Shown: positions 1 through 6,307, numbered from the stretch's first letter. The stretch is DNA of 6,307 nucleotides from Flavobacteriaceae bacterium (GCA_030618945.1 JAUXCI010000155.1:1-6307); one strand, 5' to 3'. Program-made: numbers and translations. The notes: a model not told the origin generated them from the sequence alone.

Positions 1-723
1 ATGCTGGTATTTCTTGACCTTTAGCTTATCCTTCTTATATTCATTGATCACAATCGTTTGACTTTCGTCCAAATCATGATAATGGTCCATCTGAGTTATA
101 TAAAGCCATAGTTTATATAAAAAGATCTGGGGAAACTTATCTTGGATTTCCTGAAAATATGAAGCATCAATTCTCTTGGATATATGCGCCAATGAAGATA
201 TATCCAATGACTTAAAACTAAGAATTGCTTCTTTCAGTTTATCAATACCGAGATTCTTGCGCGCACTTATCAAAACAACCTCACCTTTCAATTCTTTTTT
301 TAGTAAGTCCAGATCAATTTCAATTCCTTTTTTACTAATTTGATCCGACATATTAATGGCCAAAATAGTTGGGATTTTGAGATCTTTGATCTGAGAATAC
401 AACAAGAGATTTCTTTTGATATTTTCAATATCGGCTACGACTACAATAACATCCGGAAAATCGTCATGTGCCTGGTCAAGCAAGGTCTGCAACACAATAT
501 TTTCATCAATGGTGGTGGGGTTTATACTATAGGTTCCTGGAAGATCAGCGATGGAGGCAAATATTTGTTCTGATAGCTGGGCTTTCCCAACTTTTTTATC
601 CACGGTTATCCCCGGGTAATTACCCACCTTTTGATTAAGACCCGTAAGTTGATTGAATAAGGATGTTTTTCCTGTATTAGGATTACCCACTAAAGCGACC
701 TTTATGGCTTTATGATTAGGCAT
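1..723 (-). CDS. feoB: Ferrous iron transport protein B, N-terminal part (cut by left edge)
   Basis: FeoB is the inner-membrane Fe(II) importer, with an N-terminal GTPase domain joined to a membrane channel. The frame reads from ATG at 721-723 to base 1 without a stop, giving 241 residues. All five G motifs are visible: G1 GNPNTGKTS (13-21), the G2/switch I stretch NYPGITV (35-41), G3 DLPGTYSI (60-67), G4 NMSD (124-127) and G5 SAR (153-155). Residues from about 170 onward fit the helical GDI domain that follows the G domain in FeoB. The membrane part lies outside the window, since full FeoB proteins are usually about 650-800 residues. The start lies three bases after the feoA stop, so the two genes should be co-transcribed and possibly translationally coupled. 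No frameshift or lost motif is seen. The identification is firm; only completeness is unknown. Confidence 0.96.
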   Translation of the reverse strand, partial: MPNHKAIKVALVGNPNTGKTSLFNQLTGLNQKVGNYPGITVDKKVGKAQLSEQIFASIADLPGTYSINPTTIDENIVLQTLLDQAHDDFPDVIVVVADIENIKRNLLLYSQIKDLKIPTILAINMSDQISKKGIEIDLDLLKKELKGEVVLISARKNLGIDKLKEAILSFKSLDISSLAHISKRIDASYFQEIQDKFPQIFLYKLWLYITQMDHYHDLDESQTIVINEYKKDKLKVKKYQH

Positions 724-726
724 TAA

Positions 727-954
727 CTATTCTTTGGTAATCAATATTTGAGCTGCCGTTTCCGTTCTTATGGCTAAATGGCTTCCATTTACACGAATGT
801 ATAATGGATCGTGTAGTGGAGCTCTTTGAAGCAACTCAACACTTTCTCCCGGCAAACACCCCATTTCTAAAAGGGACAAGGGTATATCATCAAAAGAAAT
901 ATCTTCAATAATTCCTCTTTCCCCTACCCTTAAACTTGCAATACTGGTTTCCAA
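727..954 (-). CDS. feoA: Ferrous iron transport protein A (FeoA), TTG start
   Basis: FeoA is a small cytoplasmic SH3-like protein that assists FeoB in Fe(II) uptake. The 75-residue product has the usual family length and features: an N-terminal strand with GERGII (11-16), the LLEMGCLPGE core (28-37) and the GSHLAIR strand (57-63) near the C-terminus. The start codon is TTG at 952-954. An in-frame TAA lies only one codon further upstream, so no earlier ATG is possible, and starting at the next internal codons would remove the first conserved strand. No Shine-Dalgarno sequence is present, as is common in Bacteroidota. The TAG stop is three bases from the feoB ATG. The SCO gene lies upstream on the same strand. 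Identity is secure; the exact start is inferred. Confidence 0.93.
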   Translation of the reverse strand: METSIASLRVGERGIIEDISFDDIPLSLLEMGCLPGESVELLQRAPLHDPLYIRVNGSHLAIRTETAAQILITKE

Positions 955-994
955 TTTTTATTTAGATTAATTATAAATACTATGCGAAATTACA

Positions 995-1002
995 CAAAAT
1001 AA
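995..1002 (-). promoter_or_regulatory. Candidate feoA -7 promoter box
   Basis: Read on the minus strand, this is TTATTTTG. It matches the Bacteroidota -7 consensus TAnnTTTG at all fixed positions except the second base. It lies about 40 bases upstream of the feoA TTG codon, the same spacing as the two better boxes in the SCO/M1 gap. No clear TTTG -33 element is seen at the expected distance; a small palindrome (1015-1026) occupies that position. This is inferred from sequence only, and feoA may also be read from the SCO promoter because no terminator hairpin separates the genes. Confidence 0.35.
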
Positions 1003-1014
1003 TCCTTTTATATA

Positions 1015-1026
1015 TGATATTTATCA
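1015..1026. promoter_or_regulatory. Small palindrome upstream of feoA, possible operator
   Basis: The sequence TGATA-TT-TATCA is a perfect 5-bp inverted repeat with a two-base centre, 60 bases upstream of the feoA start. It covers the place where a -33 element would lie relative to the candidate -7 box at 995-1002. The half-site TGATA resembles the core of Fur-type operators (TGATAAT), and feo operons are commonly iron-regulated. However, the match is only to the core, and short AT-rich palindromes arise by chance in such DNA. Confidence 0.25.
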
Positions 1027-1062
1027 CTAAACTAAAAATAAAAGATGTTATAAATGAATTGA

Positions 1063-1737
1063 TTATTCTTCCGATTTCAAGACCTCAATATCCTTGATTA
1101 TTCTTTCAATTTCGTCGGCATCAGTGCCGTCATAGAAACCTCTTATCTGTTTATTTTTATCCACAAGAACAAATTGTTCAGTATGAATAAAATCTTGATC
1201 TCCCCCATCTCCTTCATCCAAAACCGCAAAATAAGATTTTCTTGCCAGTTCATAGATATGTGCTTTTTTACCCGTGGTTATTTCCCATTTTCCCGGTATA
1301 GCCTTTTGCTTATCGGCATATTCCCTCAATACCGAAACGCTGTCTATAATTGGCGTTACCGAGTGAGATAAAAATTTCAAGTCATCATCGTTTTTATAAT
1401 ATTCCTGTAATTCAGACATGTTTACTGCCATGATTGGACAAATGGTTTGACATCTTGTAAAAAAGAAATCAGCGACATAAATTTTATCTTCAAAATTCGC
1501 TTGTGTAATTGTGTCTCCGTTTTGATTCACAAGTTGAAAATCGGAAATTTTGTGATCTCTACTGATGTGCTTTACTGCGTCATCCACTAATCTTGGGTTT
1601 ACATCTACCGGATTATAAACAGGAAGTTGACTTTTGGGTTTTACGAGGAAATAAAGTATAGGGACAAATACTATTGTAAAAAACAATAAGAATATTAAAG
1701 TAGACTTAGATTTTTTGAAAAATTCGATTAAATACAT
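1063..1737 (-). CDS. SCO1/SenC-family copper and thiol protein, membrane anchored
   Basis: SCO proteins have a thioredoxin-like fold facing the periplasm, bind copper, and help assemble the CuA site of cytochrome c oxidase or act in thiol redox control. The 224-residue product has one N-terminal membrane segment (about residues 13-32) and then a soluble domain. The family signature is present: a CxxxC pair C96-Q-T-I-C100 followed by Pro, after the FFFTRC strand, and a distal histidine H185 in DFIHTEQ. These are the three expected copper ligands. Length and layout fit the SCO family, and the CxxxC spacing separates it from TlpA/ResA thioredoxins, which use CxxC. The ATG at 1735-1737 is the first start before the membrane segment. 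It lies 108 bases upstream of feoA on the same strand and diverges from the M1 peptidase gene. Whether it serves an oxidase or another copper enzyme cannot be told here. Confidence 0.92.
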   Translation of the reverse strand: MYLIEFFKKSKSTLIFLLFFTIVFVPILYFLVKPKSQLPVYNPVDVNPRLVDDAVKHISRDHKISDFQLVNQNGDTITQANFEDKIYVADFFFTRCQTICPIMAVNMSELQEYYKNDDDLKFLSHSVTPIIDSVSVLREYADKQKAIPGKWEITTGKKAHIYELARKSYFAVLDEGDGGDQDFIHTEQFVLVDKNKQIRGFYDGTDADEIERIIKDIEVLKSEE

Positions 1738-1743
1738 ATTTTG

Positions 1744-1751
1744 TATCTTTG
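1744..1751 (+). promoter_or_regulatory. Promoter -7 box for the M1 peptidase gene
   Basis: TATCTTTG matches the Bacteroidota -7 consensus TAnnTTTG at every fixed position. It lies 46 bases upstream of the M1 peptidase ATG. A TTTG at 1714-1717 is 26 bases upstream, slightly far for a -33 element (usual spacing about 17-23), while TTCG at 1723-1726 has better spacing (17) but a weaker match. The box lies just upstream of the divergent SCO start codon, so the -33 region falls within the SCO coding sequence. Confidence 0.6.
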
Positions 1752-1783
1752 AGATTCCTTAAAAATTGCGAAAAAAACCAAAA

Positions 1784-1791
1784 CAAATTTA
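1784..1791 (-). promoter_or_regulatory. Promoter -7 box for the SCO gene
   Basis: On the minus strand this reads TAAATTTG, a full match to TAnnTTTG. It lies 46 bases upstream of the SCO ATG, mirroring the plus-strand box at 1744-1751. No TTTG -33 element is visible at the usual distance, which would fall inside the first codons of the M1 peptidase gene. The AT-rich setting raises the chance of a random match, so this call is somewhat weaker than the plus-strand one. Confidence 0.45.
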
Positions 1792-1797
1792 ATATTT

Positions 1798-3726
1798 ATG
1801 AAGTACTTATTACTCCATATTTGTGTTTTATTTTCCTTGTCGGGATACAGTCAACATACTGATTCCAGTAAACTGGATTATATGGAGGGGATCGTTAAAT
1901 CAGAGCAGAAAAATGCCTCTGAGAAACTGTCTTATAAAGCCAATCCAAACACTGTTAATTACGATATAAAATACCATCGTCTTGAATGGGAAGTAGATCC
2001 ATCAAAAGCAGAGATCAATGGCAAAGTGACTTCTTATTTCAATGCCCTTCAGGATATGGATCAAATTACCTTCGATCTTTCCAGCAATTTAACCGTTTCA
2101 AAGGTTAGTCAGAGATCGTTGGATTTATCCTTTTCACAAAATGATAAGGATGAACTCATCATAAATTTGCCATTGACTCAAAAACAAAATGTGCTGGATT
2201 CTCTTTCCATTACCTATAGCGGAAATCCTGTAAGTTCAGGTTTTGGTTCCTTTGAGGTCAATACACATGGGAATAACGCTACTCCGGTTTTATGGACACT
2301 TTCAGAACCCTATGGTGCCAAAGGTTGGTGGCCATGTAAGCAAGACCTCATTGATAAAATAGATTCAATAGATGTGTTTATTAAGCATCCGTCTGCCTAT
2401 AAGGCAGCGTCAAACGGGCTATTGCTATCTGAAACAATCGATGGAGGGCAAATACTCACACATTGGAGGCATCGGTACCCTATTCCAGCTTATTTAATTG
2501 CCATAGCTGTAACAAACTATGAGGTCTATAAAGATAACAGTACGCTGGATTTCGATATAGTCAATTATGTTTATCCCGAAAACCTGAATTTTGCTAAGAG
2601 CAGTACTGCGGTAACTCCGGATATAATGAACTTATACAACACCCTTTTTGAAATGTATCCTTTTGCTGATGAGAAATATGGCCATGCTCAATTTGGTTGG
2701 GGAGGCGGCATGGAACATACAACTATGACTTTTATGGGAGGATGGAGTCGCGGCTTGATCGCACACGAACTCGCACATCAATGGTTTGGCAATAAAATTA
2801 CCTGTGGCAGCTGGGAAGACATTTGGCTCAATGAAGGTTTTGCCACTTATCTTGACGGGCTTGTATATGAAAATTTCGATGGAAATGCGACTTTTACCAA
2901 ATGGCGCAAATCACTTGTAAACAATATTACTTCACAAAGTTCTGGATCAACTTTCGTAAGTGATACGACTTCGGTATCCCGTATTTTCAACAGTCGATTA
3001 ACCTATAAGAAAGGTGCCATGATACTGCACATGCTTAGATACAAACTTGGAGACGAAGCTTTTTTTAATGGGGTTAAGAATTACCTCGCCGACCCAAAAC
3101 TGGCTTATTCATACGCTCAAACAACCGATTTACAGGGCCATTTGGAATTGACAAGTGGAGAAAATCTAAATGAGTTTTTTAATGATTGGTTCTACGGAGA
3201 AGGCTATCCTCAGTATCAAGTAATCTGGTCTCAAAATGATACTGATAAAACCATTCATTTTCAAGTCAATCAAAGTCAATCACATTCCTCCGTATCATTT
3301 TTTGAAATGCCTCTACCAGTAACCGTATACGGATCAGGGGGAAGATCAGAAATGTTGCGTCTTGAAGTTTCTGAAGATAAACAAACCTTTGTACTGCAAT
3401 TGGATTTCGACGTTATTTCTATACAGGTTGACCCTGAAACTCAATTGATATCAAAAAACAATGGCGCAGTTCTTGGCATGGATGAAGAAACCCTGAATCG
3501 TAGTGTAACCGTTTATCCTAATCCTGTAAGTAATTTATTGACTATTGATGGTCAGGAGCATTTTGAAGTGACTAAAATCACCATTTATAATGTTCTGGGT
3601 GAAAAAGTCCTTGAAAAAGAAAATCCCGATAGAATCATTGCACTGAATAAGCTGAAATTCGGTATTCACTTGCTTGTCATAGATACAGATATGGGATCAT
3701 TGCACAAAACGATTTTAAAAAAATAA
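1798..3726 (+). CDS. Secreted M1-family zinc aminopeptidase with T9SS sorting domain
   Basis: This is a zinc metallopeptidase of family M1, expected to remove N-terminal residues from peptides outside the cell. Residues 1-19 form a signal peptide ending in GYSQ. An N-terminal beta domain runs to about 240. The catalytic domain carries the exopeptidase motif GGMEH (303-307), a variant of GAMEN, and the zinc site HELAH (323-327) with E346 in WLNEGFA, 18 residues after the second histidine. Zinc ligands should be H323, H327 and E346, with E324 as the general base. Y403 in LTYKKGA fits the transition-state tyrosine. Residues about 570-642, starting at VTVYPNP, form a type A Por secretion C-terminal domain, so the protein is predicted to cross the outer membrane through the type IX system and be anchored or released. 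It lacks the large helical C-terminal domain of PepN. A perfect -7 box lies 46 bases upstream. Exact substrate preference is unknown. Confidence 0.95.
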   Translation: MKYLLLHICVLFSLSGYSQHTDSSKLDYMEGIVKSEQKNASEKLSYKANPNTVNYDIKYHRLEWEVDPSKAEINGKVTSYFNALQDMDQITFDLSSNLTVSKVSQRSLDLSFSQNDKDELIINLPLTQKQNVLDSLSITYSGNPVSSGFGSFEVNTHGNNATPVLWTLSEPYGAKGWWPCKQDLIDKIDSIDVFIKHPSAYKAASNGLLLSETIDGGQILTHWRHRYPIPAYLIAIAVTNYEVYKDNSTLDFDIVNYVYPENLNFAKSSTAVTPDIMNLYNTLFEMYPFADEKYGHAQFGWGGGMEHTTMTFMGGWSRGLIAHELAHQWFGNKITCGSWEDIWLNEGFATYLDGLVYENFDGNATFTKWRKSLVNNITSQSSGSTFVSDTTSVSRIFNSRLTYKKGAMILHMLRYKLGDEAFFNGVKNYLADPKLAYSYAQTTDLQGHLELTSGENLNEFFNDWFYGEGYPQYQVIWSQNDTDKTIHFQVNQSQSHSSVSFFEMPLPVTVYGSGGRSEMLRLEVSEDKQTFVLQLDFDVISIQVDPETQLISKNNGAVLGMDEETLNRSVTVYPNPVSNLLTIDGQEHFEVTKITIYNVLGEKVLEKENPDRIIALNKLKFGIHLLVIDTDMGSLHKTILKK

Positions 3727-3776
3727 TTTATTTATAACAATTAATGATCTCGTTTCCTAATATTGCGCATAAAGTG

Positions 3777-3784
3777 TACATTTG
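3777..3784 (+). promoter_or_regulatory. Promoter -7 box for rseP
   Basis: TACATTTG is a full match to the TAnnTTTG consensus and lies 26 bases upstream of the rseP ATG. A TTTC at 3753-3756, 20 bases upstream, is a plausible degenerate -33 element. The box suggests rseP has its own promoter in the 84-base gap after the M1 peptidase gene. No terminator hairpin is visible in that gap, so readthrough from the peptidase gene is also possible. Confidence 0.55.
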
Positions 3785-3810
3785 TCCTCGCAAAAATTTG
3801 AAATTCATCC

Positions 3811-5139
3811 ATGGAAATCTTTATAAAAATTACACAGTTCTTACTGAGTTTATCATTACTGATCGTACTTCATGAACTGGGGCACTTTATTCCGGCCAAA
3901 CTATTTAAAACGAGAGTTGAAAAATTCTACCTCTTTTTTGATTATAAGTTCTCTATTTTTAAAAAGAAAATTGGAGATACCGTATATGGAATAGGCTGGA
4001 TCCCACTTGGGGGTTATGTCAAAATATCTGGTATGATTGATGAAAGCATGGACAAAGATCAGATGGCACAACCAATGCAGCCCTGGGAATTTCGCTCTAA
4101 GCCAGCATGGCAAAGACTTATCATAATGCTAGGTGGCGTAACAGTAAACTTTCTTCTGGGTATCTTAATTTATATTCTGATGTTCAACGTATGGGGTGAA
4201 AATTATGTTTCTGTTGATGATGTAAAAGATGGTTTTTACGTTGATGAGGTTTTTGAAGAGCTGGGCTTTAAAGATGGAGATAAGATATTAAAAATCAATG
4301 GTGAAATACCATTTAATGTGTTAGATGTTAATAAACAATTGTTCTTAAGAGAAACCCGTAATATTGAAGTTGAACATTCTGATGGCAATACTGCTCTTAT
4401 AGATTTGCCCGAGAATATTGGCCTGAGAATGTGGCAAAGTGGTAATTTGAAGCCATTTATCCCAAGGTATAAGGCTGTATTGGATAGTGTAATTCCCGAA
4501 ACGCCGGCAGCAATTGCAGGATTAGTCAAAGGAGACATTGTAACTGAGATGAATGGTAAGGAGATCTTATTTTGGGATGAGTTTGTCGAAATGGTGATTC
4601 AAAATCCAAAAAACAGTGAAATCGAAATCATTGTAAACAGAGATGGCATTGCCAAAACCTTTATGATCATACCGGGTGAGGATCAAAAATTAGGTGTATA
4701 TCCTTCTGGCAAGGATGTTATTACGGTTAGCCACAAGGATTATGGTTTTACCGAAAGTATAGCCCCTGGATTTTCCAAAGCTTATTGGACCTTAAAGGAT
4801 TATATGGGCCAATTTAAATATGTCTTTACCAAAAAAGGAGCTACAAGCCTTGGAGGTTTTATAACCATTGGAAATATTTTTCCTGCATCATGGGACTGGC
4901 AAGCGTTTTGGAGCATTACCGCCCTGCTTTCCATAATGCTTGGATTTATGAATTTACTACCTATCCCAGCCCTTGATGGAGGGCACGTGGTCTTTACCCT
5001 GTTTGAAATCATCAGTGGTAGAAAACCAAGTGATAAATTTTTAGAATATGCTCAAGTTACAGGATTCATTATCCTTATTTCGCTGTTGCTGTTTGCAAAC
5101 GGAAATGACATCTATAAATGGGTCACAGGACAGTTGTAA
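3811..5139 (+). CDS. rseP: RseP-type site-2 intramembrane zinc protease (M50)
   Basis: RseP cuts substrates within the membrane; in other bacteria it releases sigma factors from anti-sigma proteins and clears signal-peptide remnants. The 442-residue product has the family layout. A first membrane segment (about 7-20) runs into the zinc motif HELGH (21-25), with E22 catalytic. A second segment lies at about 102-124. Two periplasmic PDZ-like domains follow (about 140-200 and 222-290), each with a recognisable core (GFKDGDKILKINGE and GLVKGDIVTEMNGKE). A third segment leads into NLLPIPALDGG (381-391), where D389 is the third zinc ligand, and a last segment lies at about 415-432. Length matches the family. 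The ATG at 3811 is chosen because it directly precedes the first membrane segment. Neighbours do not reveal its substrate. Anti-sigma factors of ECF sigma factors are the usual targets, but none is encoded here. Confidence 0.96.
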   Translation: MEIFIKITQFLLSLSLLIVLHELGHFIPAKLFKTRVEKFYLFFDYKFSIFKKKIGDTVYGIGWIPLGGYVKISGMIDESMDKDQMAQPMQPWEFRSKPAWQRLIIMLGGVTVNFLLGILIYILMFNVWGENYVSVDDVKDGFYVDEVFEELGFKDGDKILKINGEIPFNVLDVNKQLFLRETRNIEVEHSDGNTALIDLPENIGLRMWQSGNLKPFIPRYKAVLDSVIPETPAAIAGLVKGDIVTEMNGKEILFWDEFVEMVIQNPKNSEIEIIVNRDGIAKTFMIIPGEDQKLGVYPSGKDVITVSHKDYGFTESIAPGFSKAYWTLKDYMGQFKYVFTKKGATSLGGFITIGNIFPASWDWQAFWSITALLSIMLGFMNLLPIPALDGGHVVFTLFEIISGRKPSDKFLEYAQVTGFIILISLLLFANGNDIYKWVTGQL

Positions 5140-5179
5140 GCTAAGTCCAAATGATTTAGAATAAATTCTTTATTGTCAT

Positions 5180-5228
5180 TCTTGTAAGTTGAATTGATTA
5201 AAATCGTCTACTTCCAAAACTTACAAGA
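5180..5228 (+). repeat. 11-bp perfect inverted repeat ending on a start codon
   Basis: The left arm TCTTGTAAGTT (5180-5190) is the exact reverse complement of the right arm AACTTACAAGA (5218-5228), with a 27-base loop between. The last base of the right arm is the A of the DUF3179 gene's ATG. In RNA this would form a stem placing the start codon at the foot of a hairpin. In DNA it could be a spaced operator. A third copy of TTGTAAG spans the rseP stop codon (5134-5140) and could pair with the same right arm as an alternative. There is no T run after the stem, so it does not look like an intrinsic terminator. The repeat is seen directly; its role is inference. Confidence 0.6.
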
Positions 5229-6247
5229 TGAAGAATTTTAGCCTACTGTTTTTGTTTATTGTTGTTTTATACTCTTGCAGCGAGGATTCCAGTCAATTGA
5301 ACGATATCAATGGCTTTATTCCTTCGGGTGATGAATTTGACTGGATCGTTCCAAGCGGGAACGTCAATGGATCCGGAATTCCTTTTGCCCTTGCCAAAGA
5401 CCCTGTTTTCTCTTTAGTCAAAAACACAGAATTCATCGGTGATGAATCGCTTGTTGCGGTAATTAGTATGGATGATGAAATACGGGTTTATCCATATCAG
5501 TATATGATTCCTTATGAATCGATTAATGATAAGATCAATGAACGATCATATTCTATGACCTATTGCCCTCTTACTCAAAGTACGGTAGTAATAAACAGGG
5601 ATTTTCAAAACGAAAATTTCATTTTAAGAGCATCCGGGTATTTACTACATGACAATGTTGTCCTTATTGATGAAGTCAGCCAAAGTTTTTGGTCGCAAAT
5701 GCTGGTGAAATGTATAAAAGGTCCCTATTCAGGACAATACAACACTACTTTTAATTTTGTTGAGATGCCATGGAAAACTGTCACAAAAAATTTCCCAGAA
5801 GCCAAAGTATTAACAAACACAAGTATTTCAAATGAAAACCGATCTATTCCAAGCAAGAAAAAAGATGTAAAAATAGGGGATTTGGTTTATGGGATAATCT
5901 TATCAGAATTTAGTAAAGAAGATAAAGTTTATATTTTTCATTATGACGACTTTGACAATGTCACAGAGTTGAAAAAACTGAATAATACAAATCAAAAAAT
6001 CTTGATCATTGGCAATAAAAATGAACACTTCATCACTTCATATATCAATGATTCAGATGCTAGCTTTGAAGCTTTACAAGATGCGTTTCCAATTGTAATG
6101 AAGGATAGTGATAATAATAAATGGAATGTATTTGGCACAGCCGTAAGCGGCCCCAGAACAGGAGACCAACTGGATTCTCATACAGCATTCTTTGCATTGT
6201 TCGGGGCTTGGGAAAAGTTCTATAACGATTTTATTTTTGTTGAATAA
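5228..6247 (+). CDS. DUF3179-family lipoprotein of unknown function
   Basis: The 339-residue product matches the uncharacterised DUF3179 family. Recognisable family segments, in order, are VAVISMDDEIRVYP (76-89), MTYCPLTQSTV (110-120), an RASGYLLHDNVV strand (134-145) followed by SFWSQM (153-158), and PWKTVTKNFPEAKVL (181-195). Many family members have CPLC at the cysteine motif; here C113 is kept but the second cysteine position is threonine, so a two-cysteine redox or metal role is unlikely. Residues 1-16 are a hydrophobic signal with lipobox LYSC, giving a lipidated C17. The acidic, serine-rich SEDSS after the cysteine resembles the surface export signal of Bacteroidota lipoproteins. The ATG at 5228 is the only sensible start because it opens the signal peptide. 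It lies 88 bases after rseP and 17 bases before the next gene, with which it may form an operon. Biochemical function is not known. Confidence 0.85.
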   Translation: MKNFSLLFLFIVVLYSCSEDSSQLNDINGFIPSGDEFDWIVPSGNVNGSGIPFALAKDPVFSLVKNTEFIGDESLVAVISMDDEIRVYPYQYMIPYESINDKINERSYSMTYCPLTQSTVVINRDFQNENFILRASGYLLHDNVVLIDEVSQSFWSQMLVKCIKGPYSGQYNTTFNFVEMPWKTVTKNFPEAKVLTNTSISNENRSIPSKKKDVKIGDLVYGIILSEFSKEDKVYIFHYDDFDNVTELKKLNNTNQKILIIGNKNEHFITSYINDSDASFEALQDAFPIVMKDSDNNKWNVFGTAVSGPRTGDQLDSHTAFFALFGAWEKFYNDFIFVE

Positions 6248-6264
6248 TTCCAAATATAGAAACG

Positions 6265-6307
6265 ATGAAAAAGATACTTGGTTTTCTGTTCCTGTTTTGC
6301 TTATTTA
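6265..6307 (+). CDS. Start of an exported protein (cut by right edge)
   Basis: An ATG at 6265 opens a frame of 14 codons (MKKILGFLFLFCLF) running to the window edge without a stop. Two lysines followed by a run of Leu and Phe is the typical beginning of a signal peptide. The gap to the preceding DUF3179 gene is only 17 bases, so co-transcription is likely. The sequence is too short to identify a family. The cysteine at position 12 could be a lipobox only if the signal were unusually short, so no lipoprotein call is made. Confidence 0.65.
   Translation, partial: MKKILGFLFLFCLF

Noticed and set aside
340..573. Open frame of 77 codons on the plus strand
   Set aside because: It is antisense to the feoB G domain, which has all its motifs on the minus strand; no recognisable protein features.
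1174..1371. Open frame of 65 codons on the plus strand
   Set aside because: It is antisense to the well-supported SCO gene and has no family features.
1438..1452. TlpA/ResA-type thioredoxin active site
   Set aside because: The cysteines are spaced CxxxC and paired with a distal histidine in DFIH, which is the SCO copper site, not the thioredoxin CxxC.
3901..4113. Minus-strand open frame within rseP
   Set aside because: It is antisense to the conserved N-terminal part of RseP; composition looks like a shadow frame.
4236..4538. Minus-strand open frame of 100 codons within rseP
   Set aside because: It is antisense to the PDZ region of RseP, with no start context or recognisable domain.
4800..5012. 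Minus-strand open frame within rseP
   Set aside because: It is antisense to the conserved LDG zinc-ligand region of RseP.
5189..5216. Promoter for the DUF3179 gene with TTG (5189-5191) and TACTTCCA (5209-5216), spacer 17
   Set aside because: The -7 box lacks the TTTG half of the consensus, and it would give an almost leaderless transcript; too weak to list as a feature.
5180..5228. Intrinsic terminator for rseP
   Set aside because: The stem is AT-rich, has a 27-base loop and is not followed by a T run; the right arm overlaps the next start codon.

Overview
The window is a stretch of AT-rich chromosomal DNA, most probably from a member of the Bacteroidota, class Flavobacteriia. Three kinds of evidence point there. 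The M1 peptidase ends in a type IX secretion (Por) C-terminal sorting domain. Genes are preceded by TAnnTTTG-type -7 boxes rather than by Shine-Dalgarno sequences. The FeoA, RseP and SCO proteins have the sequence character seen in flavobacteria. No mobile element, tRNA, rRNA, CRISPR array or phage gene is visible, and no stretch longer than about 110 bases lacks a gene.

Left part, minus strand (1-1737): an SCO/SenC-type copper and thiol protein, then feoA, then the first 241 codons of feoB, which runs off the left edge. feoA and feoB are three bases apart and form a ferrous iron uptake operon. The SCO gene lies 108 bases upstream of feoA on the same strand. That gap holds a likely feoA promoter and a small palindrome that could be an operator.

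Middle and right part, plus strand (1798-6307): a secreted M1 aminopeptidase with a T9SS sorting domain, an RseP-type site-2 protease, a DUF3179 lipoprotein, and the first 14 codons of another exported protein cut by the right edge. The SCO and M1 genes diverge from a 60-base gap holding one perfect -7 box for each direction. The boxes are arranged so that the two transcripts should overlap at their 5' ends.

The genes serve separate cell-envelope jobs: iron import, copper delivery to or redox control of respiratory enzymes, extracellular peptide breakdown, and intramembrane proteolysis. I see no defence, biosynthetic or other novel multi-gene system. The best unexplained signal is an 11-bp perfect inverted repeat at 5180-5228. 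Its right arm ends on the first base of the DUF3179 start codon, which suggests control of translation start or an operator.
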